Notes: generated from the letters alone by a model not told the origin. Counted from the stretch's first letter, positions 8,985 through 18,986 are shown. The stretch: DNA of 64,000 nucleotides from Palleronia pontilimi (GCF_016412875.1 NZ_JAEKPD010000010.1:151335-215334), one strand, 5' to 3'. Made by a program: numbers and translations.

Positions 8985-10298
8985 ATGCTACGCCGTCTTC
9001 ATCCCGACCAGCCCGACAGCTTTGCCTTCACGCCCGCCAACCTGGAGTGGGCCGAGGCGCAGATGACCAAGTATCCCGAAGGCCGCCAGGCCAGCGCGGT
9101 GATACCGCTTCTGTGGCGCGCGCAGGAGCAGGAAGGTTGGCTAAGCCGCCCGGCCATCGAGGAAGTGGGCCGGATGCTGGACATGGCCTATATCCGGGTG
9201 CTGGAGGTGGCGACGTTCTACTTCATGTTCCAGCTGCAACCCGTTGGAAGCGTTGCGCATATCCAGGTCTGCGGCACCACGTCCTGCATGATCTGCGGCG
9301 CCGAGGACCTGATCGCGGTCTGCAAGAACAAGATCGCGCCGCGGGCGCACCAGCTTAGCGACGACGGCAAGTTCTCGTGGGAAGAGGTCGAATGCCTGGG
9401 CGCCTGCGCCAACGCGCCCATGGCCCAGATCGGCAAGGACTACTACGAGGATCTGACGGCCGACAATTTCGCCGCGCTCATCGACCGCATGGCGGCGGGC
9501 GAGGTGCCGACGCCGGGGTCGCAACAGGGCCGTTTCGCGTCCGAGCCTGCGCCGGGGCTGACGTCGCTGGGTGGGGACGCCGATCACGACAGCAATGCCA
9601 GCGTGACGCTGGCCACCGAGCTCGGCGATACGATCAAGCGGATTGACGGGACCGAAGTGCCCCTACTGACGCCATGGCGCGACACGGTGCAGGCCGGTGC
9701 GACGCAACCGCCCGAAAGCCGCGACGACCTTCTGGGCCCCAAAGGCGGCATTGACAGCCCCACGCCGGGCGCCAAGCCCGCGGCGAATACGCCCGTCACC
9801 GACAAGAGCTTGACCAAGCAGGAAACCGACGAGGTCAACAAGGCGCGCCCGGAGGAGGGTAGCGTCATCGACGCCCCCGAAAAGGCCGATCGCAACATCC
9901 ACGAAGCAGGCGCAACGGCAACCGCCATGGGCAGCGCGCGCGAGCGCACGGGCGCGGGCACCGGCCCCCTGGATGCCGACGCGTCCGCCGACAACGACGC
10001 CGCCGCGAACGTGGCCGAGGGCGACGAAACCCGGCCCGCCGCGCTGGACGGCCCGCGCGAGGGGCAAGCCGACGACCTCAAGGACATCAAGGGTGTCGGG
10101 CCCAAGCTGGAAGCGCTTCTGCACGAGATGGGCTTTTACCATTTCGACCAGATCGCGAGCTGGACTCCGCGCGAAATCGCCTGGGTCGATCGCAACCTGG
10201 AAGGCTTCAAGGGCCGTGTCCTGCGCGACGATTGGGTTGGTCAAGCCCGCATTTTGGCGCGGGATGGGGAGACAGACCCGACTTCGCGCGCTAAATAA
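8985..10298 (+). CDS. nuoE: NADH-quinone oxidoreductase subunit E with C-terminal helix-hairpin-helix extension
   Basis: The first 180-200 residues are the 24-kDa thioredoxin-fold subunit with the N1a [2Fe-2S] ligands Cys96, Cys101 (CGTTSC) and Cys137, Cys141 (CLGAC). E. coli NuoE has about 166 residues; this product has 437. After the catalytic part comes a low-complexity acidic/Ala/Pro linker (about 200-355) and then a compact C-terminal domain (about 355-432) with an HhH-like core [20 protein letters not shown]. Extended NuoE proteins are known from Rhodobacter relatives. The same domain recurs in the next gene. AGGA precedes the ATG. Confidence 0.93.
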   Translation: MLRRLHPDQPDSFAFTPANLEWAEAQMTKYPEGRQASAVIPLLWRAQEQEGWLSRPAIEEVGRMLDMAYIRVLEVATFYFMFQLQPVGSVAHIQVCGTTSCMICGAEDLIAVCKNKIAPRAHQLSDDGKFSWEEVECLGACANAPMAQIGKDYYEDLTADNFAALIDRMAAGEVPTPGSQQGRFASEPAPGLTSLGGDADHDSNASVTLATELGDTIKRIDGTEVPLLTPWRDTVQAGATQPPESRDDLLGPKGGIDSPTPGAKPAANTPVTDKSLTKQETDEVNKARPEEGSVIDAPEKADRNIHEAGATATAMGSARERTGAGTGPLDADASADNDAAANVAEGDETRPAALDGPREGQADDLKDIKGVGPKLEALLHEMGFYHFDQIASWTPREIAWVDRNLEGFKGRVLRDDWVGQARILARDGETDPTSRAK

Positions 10299-10347
10299 TC
10301 TTCCAGGGGGTCGAAAAATGGCCCGTTTGGACAGGGATTAGGTGATT

Positions 10348-11190
10348 ATGACCAAGCAAACTCAGGGTTCGATGGTAATTGTCGGCGCGATCGCCGGCGC
10401 GATCGGCTTCGTCGCGGCCGTGGCGCTGTCGGTTCTGGGCGGCTTCAATCTGTCGCCCGCAATCTTCCTGGCGGTCCTCGTCGCGGCCGTCGCCGCAGTG
10501 TTCTTGTTCCTTGGGTTCCACAAGGGCGCGGACACCGGCAGCCCCGACGCGGACAGCCTGCGTCCCAGCGCGGACGGCAAGCTTGGCGATCGCACGGTGC
10601 CCGCCGGAAGCGCGGGGGTCGAGCCCGGATCGGCCGGGGTCGAGCCGGGCAGCGCAGGCAAGGTCAAGACGGGCACGCTTTTGGAGGGCGAGCAGGAATT
10701 GGCGGCCCGCAAGGGATCCTGGCGCTACGAACCCGCGGGCGACAAGGCCGGAGAGGTCGCCAACGTCGAGAACGCCAACGCCACCGACAACAGCAAGCTT
10801 CCGGGCGCTGAAACCTCATCCGACAGCGGATCGGTGCAGGCGGAAGCGACCGGTGCCGCATCGACTGGCACGGCGAAGGCGATGGCCGACGATGTGGACC
10901 CGCGCGATGTGGGCACCGCGCCCGCCCGCCTGGACGGGCCCCGGGACGGCACCGCGGACGATCTGAAGAAGATCAAGGGCGTCGGCCCCAAGATGGAAGA
11001 AATGCTGCACGGCATGGGCTTTTATCACTACAACCAGATCGCAAGCTGGAATGACCAGGAAGTCGCCTGGGTCGATGCCAACCTCGAGGGCTTCAAGGGC
11101 CGCGTGACCCGCGACGACTGGGTGCCGCAAGCGAAGGTCCTAGCCGAGGGCGGCGAGACGGAATTCTCGAAGAAAGCCGATCACTCGTGA
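10348..11190 (+). CDS. Membrane-anchored HhH-domain protein paralogous to the NuoE tail
   Basis: A 280-residue protein with two N-terminal transmembrane helices (about residues 8-30 and 34-56), an Ala/Gly/Glu-rich linker holding a short tandem repeat (GSAGVEP twice), and a C-terminal domain (about 195-268) nearly identical in layout to the NuoE tail: DDLKKIKGVGPKMEEMLHGM, then a GFYHYNQIASW segment. Such domains are often labelled 'predicted 5' DNA nuclease, HhH' (COG3743), but no nuclease residues are evident. ATG 10348 is chosen over GTG 10342. Probably attaches to the membrane near complex I; inference only. Confidence 0.75.
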   Translation: MTKQTQGSMVIVGAIAGAIGFVAAVALSVLGGFNLSPAIFLAVLVAAVAAVFLFLGFHKGADTGSPDADSLRPSADGKLGDRTVPAGSAGVEPGSAGVEPGSAGKVKTGTLLEGEQELAARKGSWRYEPAGDKAGEVANVENANATDNSKLPGAETSSDSGSVQAEATGAASTGTAKAMADDVDPRDVGTAPARLDGPRDGTADDLKKIKGVGPKMEEMLHGMGFYHYNQIASWNDQEVAWVDANLEGFKGRVTRDDWVPQAKVLAEGGETEFSKKADHS

Positions 11191-11238
11191 CGGGACGCGC
11201 GATATTTGGGCGCATCGACGCGCCCCTGAAATTGCGCC

Positions 11239-11466
11239 ATGGCTAGCGACGACAACCGCCTCGCCACGGCGAAACAGGCCCGCAATGTCGGGCTGGTCAT
11301 GGCGGTGACCATGGTGCTCTGGATGGGCGCGCAGTTCTTTGGCGGCCGCCTGGGCCTGCCCGCACGCTTCGTGTTCCTGTTCGACCTGGCCGCGCTGGCC
11401 GCGTTCTTCTGGGCGCTGGTCGTGACCTACCAGATCTGGCGCAAACGCCAGGACGAGACGAAATAG
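11239..11466 (+). CDS. DUF5337-type small membrane protein
   Basis: A 75-residue protein with two predicted transmembrane helices (about residues 17-38 and 43-63) joined by a short GLPARF turn, and charged ends ([13 protein letters not shown] and WRKRQDETK). Its size, two-helix form and place between nuoE and nuoF fit the DUF5337 proteins seen in Rhodobacteraceae nuo clusters. Function is unknown; an accessory or assembly role for the membrane arm is only a guess from context. Confidence 0.7.
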   Translation: MASDDNRLATAKQARNVGLVMAVTMVLWMGAQFFGGRLGLPARFVFLFDLAALAAFFWALVVTYQIWRKRQDETK

Positions 11467-11516
11467 GTGCCAAGGCCGGAACGGGCCTGCACCGCAAAAG
11501 CCTGAGGAAGACCCAC

Positions 11517-12803
11517 ATGCTGGACGACAAGGACCGCATCTTCACCAACATCTACGGCCGCAAGGACCGCAGCCTTGCCGGGGCGAAAGCGCGCGGCCAC
11601 TGGGACGGCACGGCCGACCTCATCAAGAAGGGCCGCGACTGGATCGTGTCCGAGATGAAGGATAGCGGCCTGCGCGGGCGGGGCGGTGCGGGCTTCCCGA
11701 CGGGGCTCAAATGGTCGTTCATGCCCAAGGAATCCGACGGGCGCCCGTCCTACCTGGTGGTCAACGCGGACGAATCCGAGCCGGGCACCTGCAAGGATCG
11801 CGAGATCATGCGCCACGATCCGCACACGCTGATCGAAGGCTGCCTGATCGCCAGCTTCGCCATGAACGCCCATGCCTGCTACATCTACATCCGCGGCGAA
11901 TACATCCGCGAGCGCGAGGCGCTGCAGGCCGCCATCGACGCGGCCTACGACGACGGGCTGCTGGGCAAGAACGCCGCCGGATCGGGATGGGATTTCGACC
12001 TCTACCTGGTCCATGGCGCGGGCGCCTACATCTGCGGCGAAGAAACGGCGCTGCTGGAAAGCCTTGAGGGCAAGAAGGGCATGCCGCGCATGAAGCCGCC
12101 CTTCCCGGCGGGCGCGGGCCTTTACGGCTGCCCGACCACTGTGAACAACGTCGAATCCATCGCGGTCGTGCCGACGATCCTGCGGCGCGGGGCATCGTGG
12201 TTTTCCAGCTTCGGGCGCGAGAACAACAAGGGCACGAAGCTCTTCGCGATCTCGGGGCACGTGAACAACCCCTGCGTCGTCGAAGAGGCCATGTCGATCA
12301 CGTTCGAGGAGCTGATCGAGAAGCATTGCGGCGGCATCCGGGGCGGGTGGTCGAATCTTAAGGCGGTGATTCCCGGTGGATCGTCCGTGCCCTGCCTGCC
12401 CGGCAAGATCATGCACGAGGACGCCATCATGGATTTCGACTGGCTGCGCGAGCAGAAGTCGGGCCTGGGCACCGCGGCGGTGATCGTGATGGATCAGAGC
12501 ACAGACATCATCAAGGCGATCTGGCGGCTCAGCGCGTTCTATAAGCACGAAAGCTGCGGTCAGTGCACGCCCTGCCGCGAGGGCACGGGCTGGATGATGC
12601 GGGTCATGGACCGGCTGGTCCGGGGCGACGCGGATCCGGCCGAGATCGACATGCTGCTGGACGTGACCAAGCAGGTCGAAGGCCACACGATCTGTGCGCT
12701 CGGTGACGCCGCGGCCTGGCCGATCCAGGGCCTGATCCGCCATTTCCGCGACGAGATCGAGGATCGCATCGCGCATAAGCGCAAGCCCGTCGCCGCCGAA
12801 TAG
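11517..12803 (+). CDS. nuoF: NADH-quinone oxidoreductase subunit F (NADH-binding)
   Basis: A 428-residue flavoprotein (51-kDa type) that binds NADH, FMN and cluster N3 at the tip of the peripheral arm. The glycine-rich nucleotide loop [13 protein letters not shown] lies near residues 56-68, the FMN region [14 protein letters not shown] follows, and the N3 ligands are in [15 protein letters not shown] near residue 345 with a final cysteine in [15 protein letters not shown] precedes the ATG at 11517. A terminator-like hairpin follows the gene at 12872. Confidence 0.96.
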   Translation: MLDDKDRIFTNIYGRKDRSLAGAKARGHWDGTADLIKKGRDWIVSEMKDSGLRGRGGAGFPTGLKWSFMPKESDGRPSYLVVNADESEPGTCKDREIMRHDPHTLIEGCLIASFAMNAHACYIYIRGEYIREREALQAAIDAAYDDGLLGKNAAGSGWDFDLYLVHGAGAYICGEETALLESLEGKKGMPRMKPPFPAGAGLYGCPTTVNNVESIAVVPTILRRGASWFSSFGRENNKGTKLFAISGHVNNPCVVEEAMSITFEELIEKHCGGIRGGWSNLKAVIPGGSSVPCLPGKIMHEDAIMDFDWLREQKSGLGTAAVIVMDQSTDIIKAIWRLSAFYKHESCGQCTPCREGTGWMMRVMDRLVRGDADPAEIDMLLDVTKQVEGHTICALGDAAAWPIQGLIRHFRDEIEDRIAHKRKPVAAE

Positions 12804-12871
12804 GGTCGCCCGCGGTCGGCTTCCTGTCGTTGGGCTTTCCTGCGCGGTAGATCCCGGCGCAGGCTGCCTTG

Positions 12872-12902
12872 AGACGCGATCCGCATAGATGGCGGCGCGT
12901 CT
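12872..12902 (+). terminator. Terminator-like hairpin after nuoF
   Basis: AGACGCG (12872-12878) pairs with CGCGTCT (12896-12902), and inside it CCGC (12881-12884) pairs with GCGG (12892-12895) around a 7-base loop, with a 2-base bulge. Only TT/TTC follows, so termination would be partial. It lies 69 bases after the nuoF stop and before the small exported-protein genes. A weak promoter candidate, TTGCGA-17-TATCGG (12942-12970), follows it. Confidence 0.35.
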
Positions 12903-13011
12903 TTCACCCCGGACAGCAAGAAGTCCCGCACGCCCAAAAGATTGCGAAATCCGCCAGCGCGGGGTATCGGCATGGGTGGGCGGACGCTTGCGCGACGAAA
13001 GGGTCGATGAT

Positions 13012-13359
13012 TTGAAAAGATTTTTCCCGGTGATGATCTGTCTCGGAGTCCTGACCGGCTGCGGTGCGTTGCCCGGCGTCGGCCTGTTCTCGCGCGCGGT
13101 GCCGGAAGAACCCCTGCCGTTTCGCGCCCAGATTTCGACCACACGCGGCAGCCCGGCGTTCACCGTCACCACCGTGACCAACGGCGCGCCGCTATCGCAA
13201 TGGCGCGAGTCGGCGCGCTACCAGGGCACGCGGTTCTGCATGCGCCGCTACGGCTCGTCCGAGATTACCTGGGATACCAGCGGCGGCCCGGATGACTGGG
13301 TGGTTCGGCCCCTCGATGCACGCACGGCGCTGGTCCGCGGACGCTGCGATCCGCGATAA
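13012..13359 (+). CDS. Small putative lipoprotein (nuoF-nuoG interval)
   Basis: A 115-residue product when started at TTG 13012, chosen because AAAGGG (12998-13003) sits 8 bases upstream and the protein then begins with a clean lipoprotein signal (LKRFFPVMICLGVLTGCG, lipobox LTGC). Longer in-frame starts would bury the signal behind 41 unlikely residues. The mature part has two cysteines (TRFC and the near-terminal RGRC), able to form one disulfide. Not recognised as any family. It opens the block of three small exported proteins between nuoF and nuoG. Confidence 0.65.
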   Translation: MKRFFPVMICLGVLTGCGALPGVGLFSRAVPEEPLPFRAQISTTRGSPAFTVTTVTNGAPLSQWRESARYQGTRFCMRRYGSSEITWDTSGGPDDWVVRPLDARTALVRGRCDPR

Positions 13360-13456
13360 CGTCGCCGTGATGCCCTTGATGCGAGGCACCCTGACCGTTT
13401 AATCGGTCCTTAGCTGATTTGTGCGGACATATTGGCACACGCTTTTGGAGTGAAAG

Positions 13457-13867
13457 ATGTCTCTTTCGAAGATGCTACCCTTGGCCATGCTGGCATCGGT
13501 GCTGTCTCAGCCCGTTTTCGCCCAGCAGGTTCCGCTGGAAAAGAACCAGACCGTGCGCGACGGCTTCTACGCCATCGGTCTTGCCGACGAGATTCGCAAG
13601 AATTGCCCCCAGATATCGCCCCGTTTGGTCCGCGCCTATGCTATGCTGAAGGGACTCGAGAAATACGCCCGCGACAATGGCTATACCGAAGCGGACGTGA
13701 AGGCGCTCGAGGATAACGACGCCGCCAAGGACGCGTTGCGCGCGGAAGTCCGCGCCGAGCTTGCGTCTCGTGGGGCGACGGCTGGGAACGCGTCGGGCTA
13801 TTGCAAGGTCGGGCGCGAGGAAATCGCCCGTGGCACAGCTGCGGGTCGCTTGCTGAAAGGAAGCTGA
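13457..13867 (+). CDS. DUF5333-type exported protein
   Basis: A 136-residue protein with a signal peptide (MSLSKMLPLAMLASVLSQPV, cleavage after VFAQ/FA-QQ). The mature protein is helical and charged, with cysteines in KNCPQIS and SGYCKVG that could pair. The sequence NCPQISPRLVRAYAMLKGL and the C-terminal GREEIARGTAAGRLL match what I know as DUF5333 of Rhodobacteraceae. GGAGTGAAAG precedes the ATG. The stop overlaps the next start (TGATG). Function unknown. Confidence 0.7.
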   Translation: MSLSKMLPLAMLASVLSQPVFAQQVPLEKNQTVRDGFYAIGLADEIRKNCPQISPRLVRAYAMLKGLEKYARDNGYTEADVKALEDNDAAKDALRAEVRAELASRGATAGNASGYCKVGREEIARGTAAGRLLKGS

Positions 13868-14214
13868 TGCGACGCATTCTCGCTGCAATGACACTGGGCT
13901 GCCTGCTGGGTCTTCCAGCGGGCGCGCAGGACCGTCGGGTCGACGCCCATCCGCCCGGATACGTGCCCACGACCGTTCCCGCGACCTGGGAGCTGGTCAT
14001 CGGCCGCAAGGAACTGTTCGAGTTGCGCGACGGGTTCGACCTGTACGTGTACCCGAACATCGTCACCGAAGCCGAAGCGCGCGCGATCTTCGCGGCCAGT
14101 GCCGGGCAGTACTGCGTGAACACCTTCAATTCGAAGCGGGTCAAGCTGACCAAGACGGTGCGCCACAGCGATCGTCGGCTCGATGCGTGGCGGTTTCGCG
14201 GCGTCTGCGACTGA
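13867..14214 (+). CDS. Small exported protein of unknown function (nuoF-nuoG interval)
   Basis: A 115-residue protein starting at the ATG that overlaps the upstream TGA, with a signal peptide (RRILAAMTLGCLLGLPAGA, then QDRR). The mature part ends in a pattern seen in its neighbours: a QYC motif, 30 residues, and a cysteine three residues from the end (RGVCD). It contains the stretch FDLYVYPNIVTEAEARAIF, probably strand then helix. No known family was recognised. It is the last gene before a hairpin with a T-run at 14236. Confidence 0.65.
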   Translation: MRRILAAMTLGCLLGLPAGAQDRRVDAHPPGYVPTTVPATWELVIGRKELFELRDGFDLYVYPNIVTEAEARAIFAASAGQYCVNTFNSKRVKLTKTVRHSDRRLDAWRFRGVCD

Positions 14215-14235
14215 CGGCAGCCGCGACAAATGCGC

Positions 14236-14258
14236 AAACCGCGCGATTGCGCGGTTTT
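14236..14258 (+). terminator. Intrinsic-terminator-like hairpin between the exported block and nuoG
   Basis: AAACCGCGC (14236-14244), loop GATT, GCGCGGTTT (14249-14257) form a perfect 9-bp stem followed by a further T (TTTT in total). It lies 22 bases after the preceding stop and 83 bases before the nuoG start. It would attenuate or end transcription in the middle of the nuo cluster, so nuoG-N may need their own promoter or readthrough. Confidence 0.55.
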
Positions 14259-14340
14259 ACCTTCGGCCAAATAGCGTTACATGATTGCGCAAGCGGCGCG
14301 CACGACCCCGCGCGCCCGGACCCCATGGAGACCAAGGGCC

Positions 14341-16359
14341 ATGAGCGATCTGCGCAAAATCATCATCGACGACCACCAAATCGAGGTCGATCCCGCCATG
14401 ACGCTGATCCAGGCGTGCGAACAGGCCGGGATCGAGATCCCACGCTTCTGCTACCACGAACGGCTGTCCATCGCTGGCAATTGCCGCATGTGCCTGGTCG
14501 AAGTGGTGGGCGGGCCGCCCAAGCCCGCCGCGTCCTGCGCGATGCAGGTCCGCGACTTGCGCCCGGGCCCCGAAGGCGCACCGCCGCAGGTCAAGACCAA
14601 CAGCCCCATGGTCAAGAAGGCCCGCGAGGGCGTGATGGAGTTCCTGCTGATCAACCATCCGCTGGACTGCCCGATCTGCGACCAAGGTGGCGAATGCGAC
14701 CTGCAGGACCAGGCCATGGCTTACGGTGTGGATTTCAGCCGCTACCGCGAGCCCAAGCGCGCCGTGACGAACATGGACCTGGGCCCGCTGGTGGGCACGC
14801 ACATGACGCGTTGCATTTCCTGCACCCGCTGCGTGCGCTTCATCACCGAGGTCGCCGGCATGCCCGAGCTGGGCCAGACCGGGCGCGGTGAGGATGCGGA
14901 AATCACGTCCTATCTGGGCGCGACGCTCGATTCGAACATGCAGGGCAACATCGTGGACCTTTGCCCCGTGGGCGCGCTAACCTCGAAGCCCTATGCTTTC
15001 ACCGCCCGCCCGTGGGAGCTGACGAAGACCGAAACCATCGACGTGATGGATGCGCTCGGGTCCAACATCCGCGTGGATACAAAGGGCCGCGAAGTGATGC
15101 GGATCCTGCCGCGCAACAATGACGGCATCAACGAGGAATGGCTGGCCGACCGCTCGCGCTACGTCTGGGACGGTCTGCGCCGCCAGCGGCTGGACAAGCC
15201 CTATATCCGCGAGAACGGCAAGCTGCGCCCGGCCACCTGGCCCGAGGCCCTGAGCGCCGCCGCCGAAGGACTGCGGGGCAAGAAGGTGGCCGGTCTGGTG
15301 GGCGATCTGGCCCCCACGGAAGCGATTTTCGCGCTGAAGCAACTGATCGAAGGGCAGGGCGGCCGGGTGGAATGCCGCCTGGACGGTGCCAAGTTGCCCG
15401 CGGGCAACCGCGCGGCCTATGTGGGCACCGCGGCGATCGAGGATATCGACACCGCCAAAGCCATCATGCTGATCGGCACCGATCCCCGCGTCGAGGCGCC
15501 GGTGCTCAACAGCCGCATCCGCAAGGCCTGGTTGAAGGGCGCGGATGTGGGTGTCGTTGGGCAAGCCGTCGATCTGACCTACGAATACGCGCATCTGGGC
15601 GACGGCCCGCAGGCGTTGGACGACCTGATCGGGCGCGACCATTCCGAGGTTCGCGACAAGCCCAGCATCGTGATCGTCGGCCAGGCGGCGCTGCGCCGCG
15701 ACGACGGGGCCGCCGTTCTGGCCGCCGCGCAGGCGCTGGCCGAAAGCACCGGATCGGGCCTGCTGGTCCTGCACACCGCCGCGTCCCGCGTGGGCGCGAT
15801 GGATGTGGGTGCCGTGACCGATGGCGGCGTGGATTCCGCGCTGGACGGGGTCGATACCGTTTATGCGCTGGGTGCCGACGAGATGGACATCCCCAAGGGG
15901 CCATTCGTGATCTACCAGGGCAGCCACGGCGACCGGGGCGCGCACCGCGCCGACGTGATCCTGCCGACCGCCGCCTGGACCGAGGAACAGGGCCTCTTCG
16001 TCAATACTGAAGGCCGACCGCAACTGGCCCTGCGCGCCAGCTTCGCGCCCGGCGAGGCCAAGGAAAACTGGGCCGTGCTGCGCGCGCTGTCGGCGATGAT
16101 CGACTCGCAACTGCCCTACGACTCGCTGGGGCAGCTGCGCCGCGCGATGGTCGAGGCGGTGCCGCATCTGGGCCTGGTCGACGACATCGCCGAGAATGAA
16201 GGCGACGCGCTGGACAGGGGCGACCTGGGATCCGAGCCCTTCGGACGCGCACTGGACGATCACTATCTCAACAATCCGGTTACGCGGGCCAGCCAGCTCA
16301 TGGCGGAACTCAGCGCGGGCGCGAAGGCGCGTCATCAGACGGCCCTGGCGGCCGAGTAG
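14341..16359 (+). CDS. nuoG: NADH-quinone oxidoreductase subunit G
   Basis: A 672-residue iron-sulfur subunit (75-kDa type). The N-terminal ferredoxin-like part has [15 protein letters not shown] and a later SCAMQ cysteine for N1b; then [15 protein letters not shown] for N4/N5 and [14 protein letters not shown] for another [4Fe-4S] cluster, and a C-terminal molybdopterin-oxidoreductase-like domain without cofactor. ATG 14341 is chosen because the product then begins [16 protein letters not shown] as in relatives; the open frame continues upstream without homology-like sequence. Confidence 0.95.
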   Translation: MSDLRKIIIDDHQIEVDPAMTLIQACEQAGIEIPRFCYHERLSIAGNCRMCLVEVVGGPPKPAASCAMQVRDLRPGPEGAPPQVKTNSPMVKKAREGVMEFLLINHPLDCPICDQGGECDLQDQAMAYGVDFSRYREPKRAVTNMDLGPLVGTHMTRCISCTRCVRFITEVAGMPELGQTGRGEDAEITSYLGATLDSNMQGNIVDLCPVGALTSKPYAFTARPWELTKTETIDVMDALGSNIRVDTKGREVMRILPRNNDGINEEWLADRSRYVWDGLRRQRLDKPYIRENGKLRPATWPEALSAAAEGLRGKKVAGLVGDLAPTEAIFALKQLIEGQGGRVECRLDGAKLPAGNRAAYVGTAAIEDIDTAKAIMLIGTDPRVEAPVLNSRIRKAWLKGADVGVVGQAVDLTYEYAHLGDGPQALDDLIGRDHSEVRDKPSIVIVGQAALRRDDGAAVLAAAQALAESTGSGLLVLHTAASRVGAMDVGAVTDGGVDSALDGVDTVYALGADEMDIPKGPFVIYQGSHGDRGAHRADVILPTAAWTEEQGLFVNTEGRPQLALRASFAPGEAKENWAVLRALSAMIDSQLPYDSLGQLRRAMVEAVPHLGLVDDIAENEGDALDRGDLGSEPFGRALDDHYLNNPVTRASQLMAELSAGAKARHQTALAAE

Positions 16360-16365
16360 GCCGGG

Positions 16366-16779
16366 ATGCGGGGTGTCGCGGTCTTGGCGGTTTTGGCGGT
16401 GGCAGGGTGCGATCCCTCGGTGAACGACGCGCCGGATATCCCCGAGGTCACGCGCGTGATCCCGCCCGACGGCGCGGTCTATGAAGGGGTGCAGACCCGG
16501 CTGCTGGAAAACGACTTGGTGAACTTCCTGGTGGAAATGCGTGGCGCCCGCGCGCCTGCCGACGTGGACGCCTATGCGCGCTGCGCGGCGGCGCAATATG
16601 CCTTGATCCGGGGCTATGGGTTTGCACGCCATATCCGGACGAATGTGAATGAGAAGGGTGGCATTTGGCGCGGAGATGCGGTTTACACGGTGTCGCCCGC
16701 GTTGCCGCGCGGCAGCCGAAATCTCGACGCCGAAGTCGTCGTGGCGACCTGCCGACAGGACGGGATCCCCACGGTATGA
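16366..16779 (+). CDS. Small putative lipoprotein (nuoG-nuoH interval)
   Basis: A 137-residue product, starting 6 bases after nuoG, with a short lipoprotein signal (RGVAVLAVLAVAGCDPS, lipobox VAGC). Mature cysteines are in YARCAAAQYALIRG and near the end in VATCRQDG, so one disulfide is possible. The overall plan (anchor, about 100 residues, paired Cys with the second near the C-terminus) resembles the other small exported proteins in this cluster. No family recognised; function unknown. Confidence 0.65.
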   Translation: MRGVAVLAVLAVAGCDPSVNDAPDIPEVTRVIPPDGAVYEGVQTRLLENDLVNFLVEMRGARAPADVDAYARCAAAQYALIRGYGFARHIRTNVNEKGGIWRGDAVYTVSPALPRGSRNLDAEVVVATCRQDGIPTV

Positions 16780-16800
16780 CAAAGACGGAGCAACACGCGC

Positions 16801-17838
16801 ATGTCTGAATTTCTGACGACACCCGGTGGAATCGTCCTGATCGTCGCCGCCCAGGCCGGTCTGGTCGTGACCTTCGTGATGGTCAGCCTGCTGTTCCTGG
16901 TCTACGGCGACCGTAAGGTTTGGGCCGCGGTCCAGATGCGCCGTGGCCCCAACGTGGTCGGCATCTTCGGCCTGTTGCAGACCGTGGCCGACGCGCTGAA
17001 ATACGTGCTGAAGGAAATCGTCATCCCGGCGGGCGCCGACCGCACGGTGTTCCTGCTGGCGCCGCTCATGTCCTTCGTGCTGGCGATGCTGGCCTGGGCC
17101 GTGATCCCGTTCAACGAAACCTGGGTGCTGGCCGACATCAACGTGGCCGTGCTGTTCATCTTCGCGATCTCGTCGCTCGAGGTGTACGGCGTTATCATGG
17201 GCGGCTGGGCGTCGAACTCGAAATACCCGTTCCTGGGCTCGCTTCGGTCGGCCGCGCAGATGATTTCCTACGAGGTGTCGCTGGGCCTGATTATCATCGG
17301 CGTCATCATCACCACCGGGTCGCTGAATTTCGGTGACATCGTGCGCGCGCAAGACGGCAGCTACGGCCTGTTCAGCTGGTACTGGCTGCCGCATTTCCCG
17401 ATGGTGTTCCTGTTCTTCATCTCGTGCCTGGCGGAAACTAACCGCCCGCCCTTCGACCTGCCCGAAGCCGAATCGGAACTGGTCGCGGGCTACCAGGTCG
17501 AATATTCATCCACGCCGTTCCTGCTGTTCATGGCGGGCGAATACATCGCGATCTTCCTGCTTTGCGCGGTCACGTCGCTGCTGTTCTTCGGCGGCTGGCT
17601 GTCGCCCATTCCGTTCCTGCCCGACGGCGCGTTCTGGATGGTCCTGAAGATGGCGTTCTTCTTCTTCCTGTTCGCCATGGTGAAGGCCGTGGTGCCCCGC
17701 TATCGCTATGACCAGCTCATGCGGCTGGGCTGGAAGGTATTCCTGCCGTTTTCGCTGGCCTGGGTGGTCTTCGTCTCCTTTGCCGCACATTTCGAATGGT
17801 TCGGCGGCGCCTATGCCCGCTGGGCCGTGGGAGGTTAA
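16801..17838 (+). CDS. nuoH: NADH-quinone oxidoreductase subunit H
   Basis: A 345-residue membrane subunit with about eight to nine transmembrane helices that forms the quinone channel at the arm junction. Signature loops are [14 protein letters not shown] near residue 39 and [18 protein letters not shown], the acidic loop on the cytoplasmic side. GGAG lies ahead of the ATG at 16801 and nuoI starts 3 bases after the stop. Confidence 0.96.
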   Translation: MSEFLTTPGGIVLIVAAQAGLVVTFVMVSLLFLVYGDRKVWAAVQMRRGPNVVGIFGLLQTVADALKYVLKEIVIPAGADRTVFLLAPLMSFVLAMLAWAVIPFNETWVLADINVAVLFIFAISSLEVYGVIMGGWASNSKYPFLGSLRSAAQMISYEVSLGLIIIGVIITTGSLNFGDIVRAQDGSYGLFSWYWLPHFPMVFLFFISCLAETNRPPFDLPEAESELVAGYQVEYSSTPFLLFMAGEYIAIFLLCAVTSLLFFGGWLSPIPFLPDGAFWMVLKMAFFFFLFAMVKAVVPRYRYDQLMRLGWKVFLPFSLAWVVFVSFAAHFEWFGGAYARWAVGG

Positions 17839-17841
17839 TAC

Positions 17842-18336
17842 ATGAGCAACTTCGACTACGCCCGCGCCGGTCGCTACTGGCTGCTGTTCGACATGTTCAA
17901 AGGTCTGGGGCTGGGGTTCAAATACTTCTTCGCGCCCAAGGCCACGCTGAACTATCCCCACGAAAAAGGGCCGATCAGCCCGCGCTTCCGGGGGGAGCAT
18001 GCCCTGCGCCGCTATCCCAACGGCGAAGAACGCTGCATCGCGTGCAAGCTGTGTGAAGCGGTATGCCCCGCGCAGGCCATCACCATCGACGCCGAGCCGC
18101 GTGAGGACGGCAGCCGCCGCACCACGCGCTACGACATCGATATGACCAAGTGCATCTATTGCGGATTCTGCCAGGAAGCCTGCCCGGTGGATGCCATCGT
18201 GGAAGGCCCGAATTTCGAGTTCTCGACCGAGACCCGCGAAGAGCTGTACTACGACAAGGCCAAGCTGCTGGAAAACGGCGACCGGTGGGAAGCCGAGATT
18301 GCGCGCAACCTGGAAATCGACACGCCGTATCGCTAG
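17842..18336 (+). CDS. nuoI: NADH-quinone oxidoreductase subunit I
   Basis: A 164-residue ferredoxin-type subunit with clusters N6a and N6b. Two complete 4Fe-4S motifs are visible: [12 protein letters not shown] (residues 65-76) and [12 protein letters not shown] (104-115). The N-terminal amphipathic region [20 protein letters not shown] is typical and docks to NuoH. GGAGG precedes the ATG. Confidence 0.96.
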   Translation: MSNFDYARAGRYWLLFDMFKGLGLGFKYFFAPKATLNYPHEKGPISPRFRGEHALRRYPNGEERCIACKLCEAVCPAQAITIDAEPREDGSRRTTRYDIDMTKCIYCGFCQEACPVDAIVEGPNFEFSTETREELYYDKAKLLENGDRWEAEIARNLEIDTPYR

Positions 18337-18368
18337 GCGGTGCCGCAAAGGACACCTGAGGACAGATC

Positions 18369-18983
18369 ATGACCCCAGCCGATTTCGCCTTCTACCTGTT
18401 CGCCATCGCCGTCGTGGCGGCGGGGCTGTTCACCGTGATTGCGCGCAATCCGGTGCATTCGGTGCTGTGGCTGATCCTGGCCTTCCTGTCCTCGGCGGGT
18501 CTGTTCGTGCTGCTGGGCGCGGAATTCGTCGCCATGTTGCTGATCATCGTCTATGTGGGCGCCGTCGCGGTGTTGTTCCTGTTCGTCGTGATGATGCTGG
18601 ACGTGGATTTCGCCGAGCTGAAGGCCGAGATGGCCAAGTACATGCCGCTGGCCCTGCTGATCGGGGTGGTGATCCTGATGCAGCTGGGCATCGCCCTTGG
18701 TGTCTGGCAGGTGTCGCCCCTGGCCGAACAGAACCTGGCCGCCCGGCCGCAGGACTTCTCGAACGCCGCCAATACCAACCTTCTGGGCCAGCTGATCTAC
18801 GACGACTACCTGCTGTTGTTCCAGCTGGCGGGCCTGATCCTGCTGGTCGCCATGGTCGGTGCCATCGTGCTGACCTTGCGCCACCGCACCGACGTGAAGC
18901 GCCAGGACATCGTCGCCCAGATCATGCGCGACCCGGCCAAGGCGATGGAACTGAAGGACGTGAAACCGGGGCAGGGGCTTTAG
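18369..18983 (+). CDS. nuoJ: NADH-quinone oxidoreductase subunit J
   Basis: A 204-residue membrane subunit with five predicted helices. The third helix holds the pi-bulge region [19 protein letters not shown], a hallmark of NuoJ coupling. The C-terminal tail ([20 protein letters not shown]) is cytoplasmic and charged, as in alphaproteobacteria. GAGGA lies ahead of the ATG at 18369. A 24-codon reading frame follows 3 bases after its stop. Confidence 0.95.
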   Translation: MTPADFAFYLFAIAVVAAGLFTVIARNPVHSVLWLILAFLSSAGLFVLLGAEFVAMLLIIVYVGAVAVLFLFVVMMLDVDFAELKAEMAKYMPLALLIGVVILMQLGIALGVWQVSPLAEQNLAARPQDFSNAANTNLLGQLIYDDYLLLFQLAGLILLVAMVGAIVLTLRHRTDVKRQDIVAQIMRDPAKAMELKDVKPGQGL

Positions 18984-18986
18984 ACC

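Noticed and set aside
13431..13448. TGGCACACGCTTTTGG just before the DUF5333 gene, resembling a sigma-54 promoter
   Set aside because: The -12 GC is missing at the proper spacing and the site lies only about 10 bases from the start codon.
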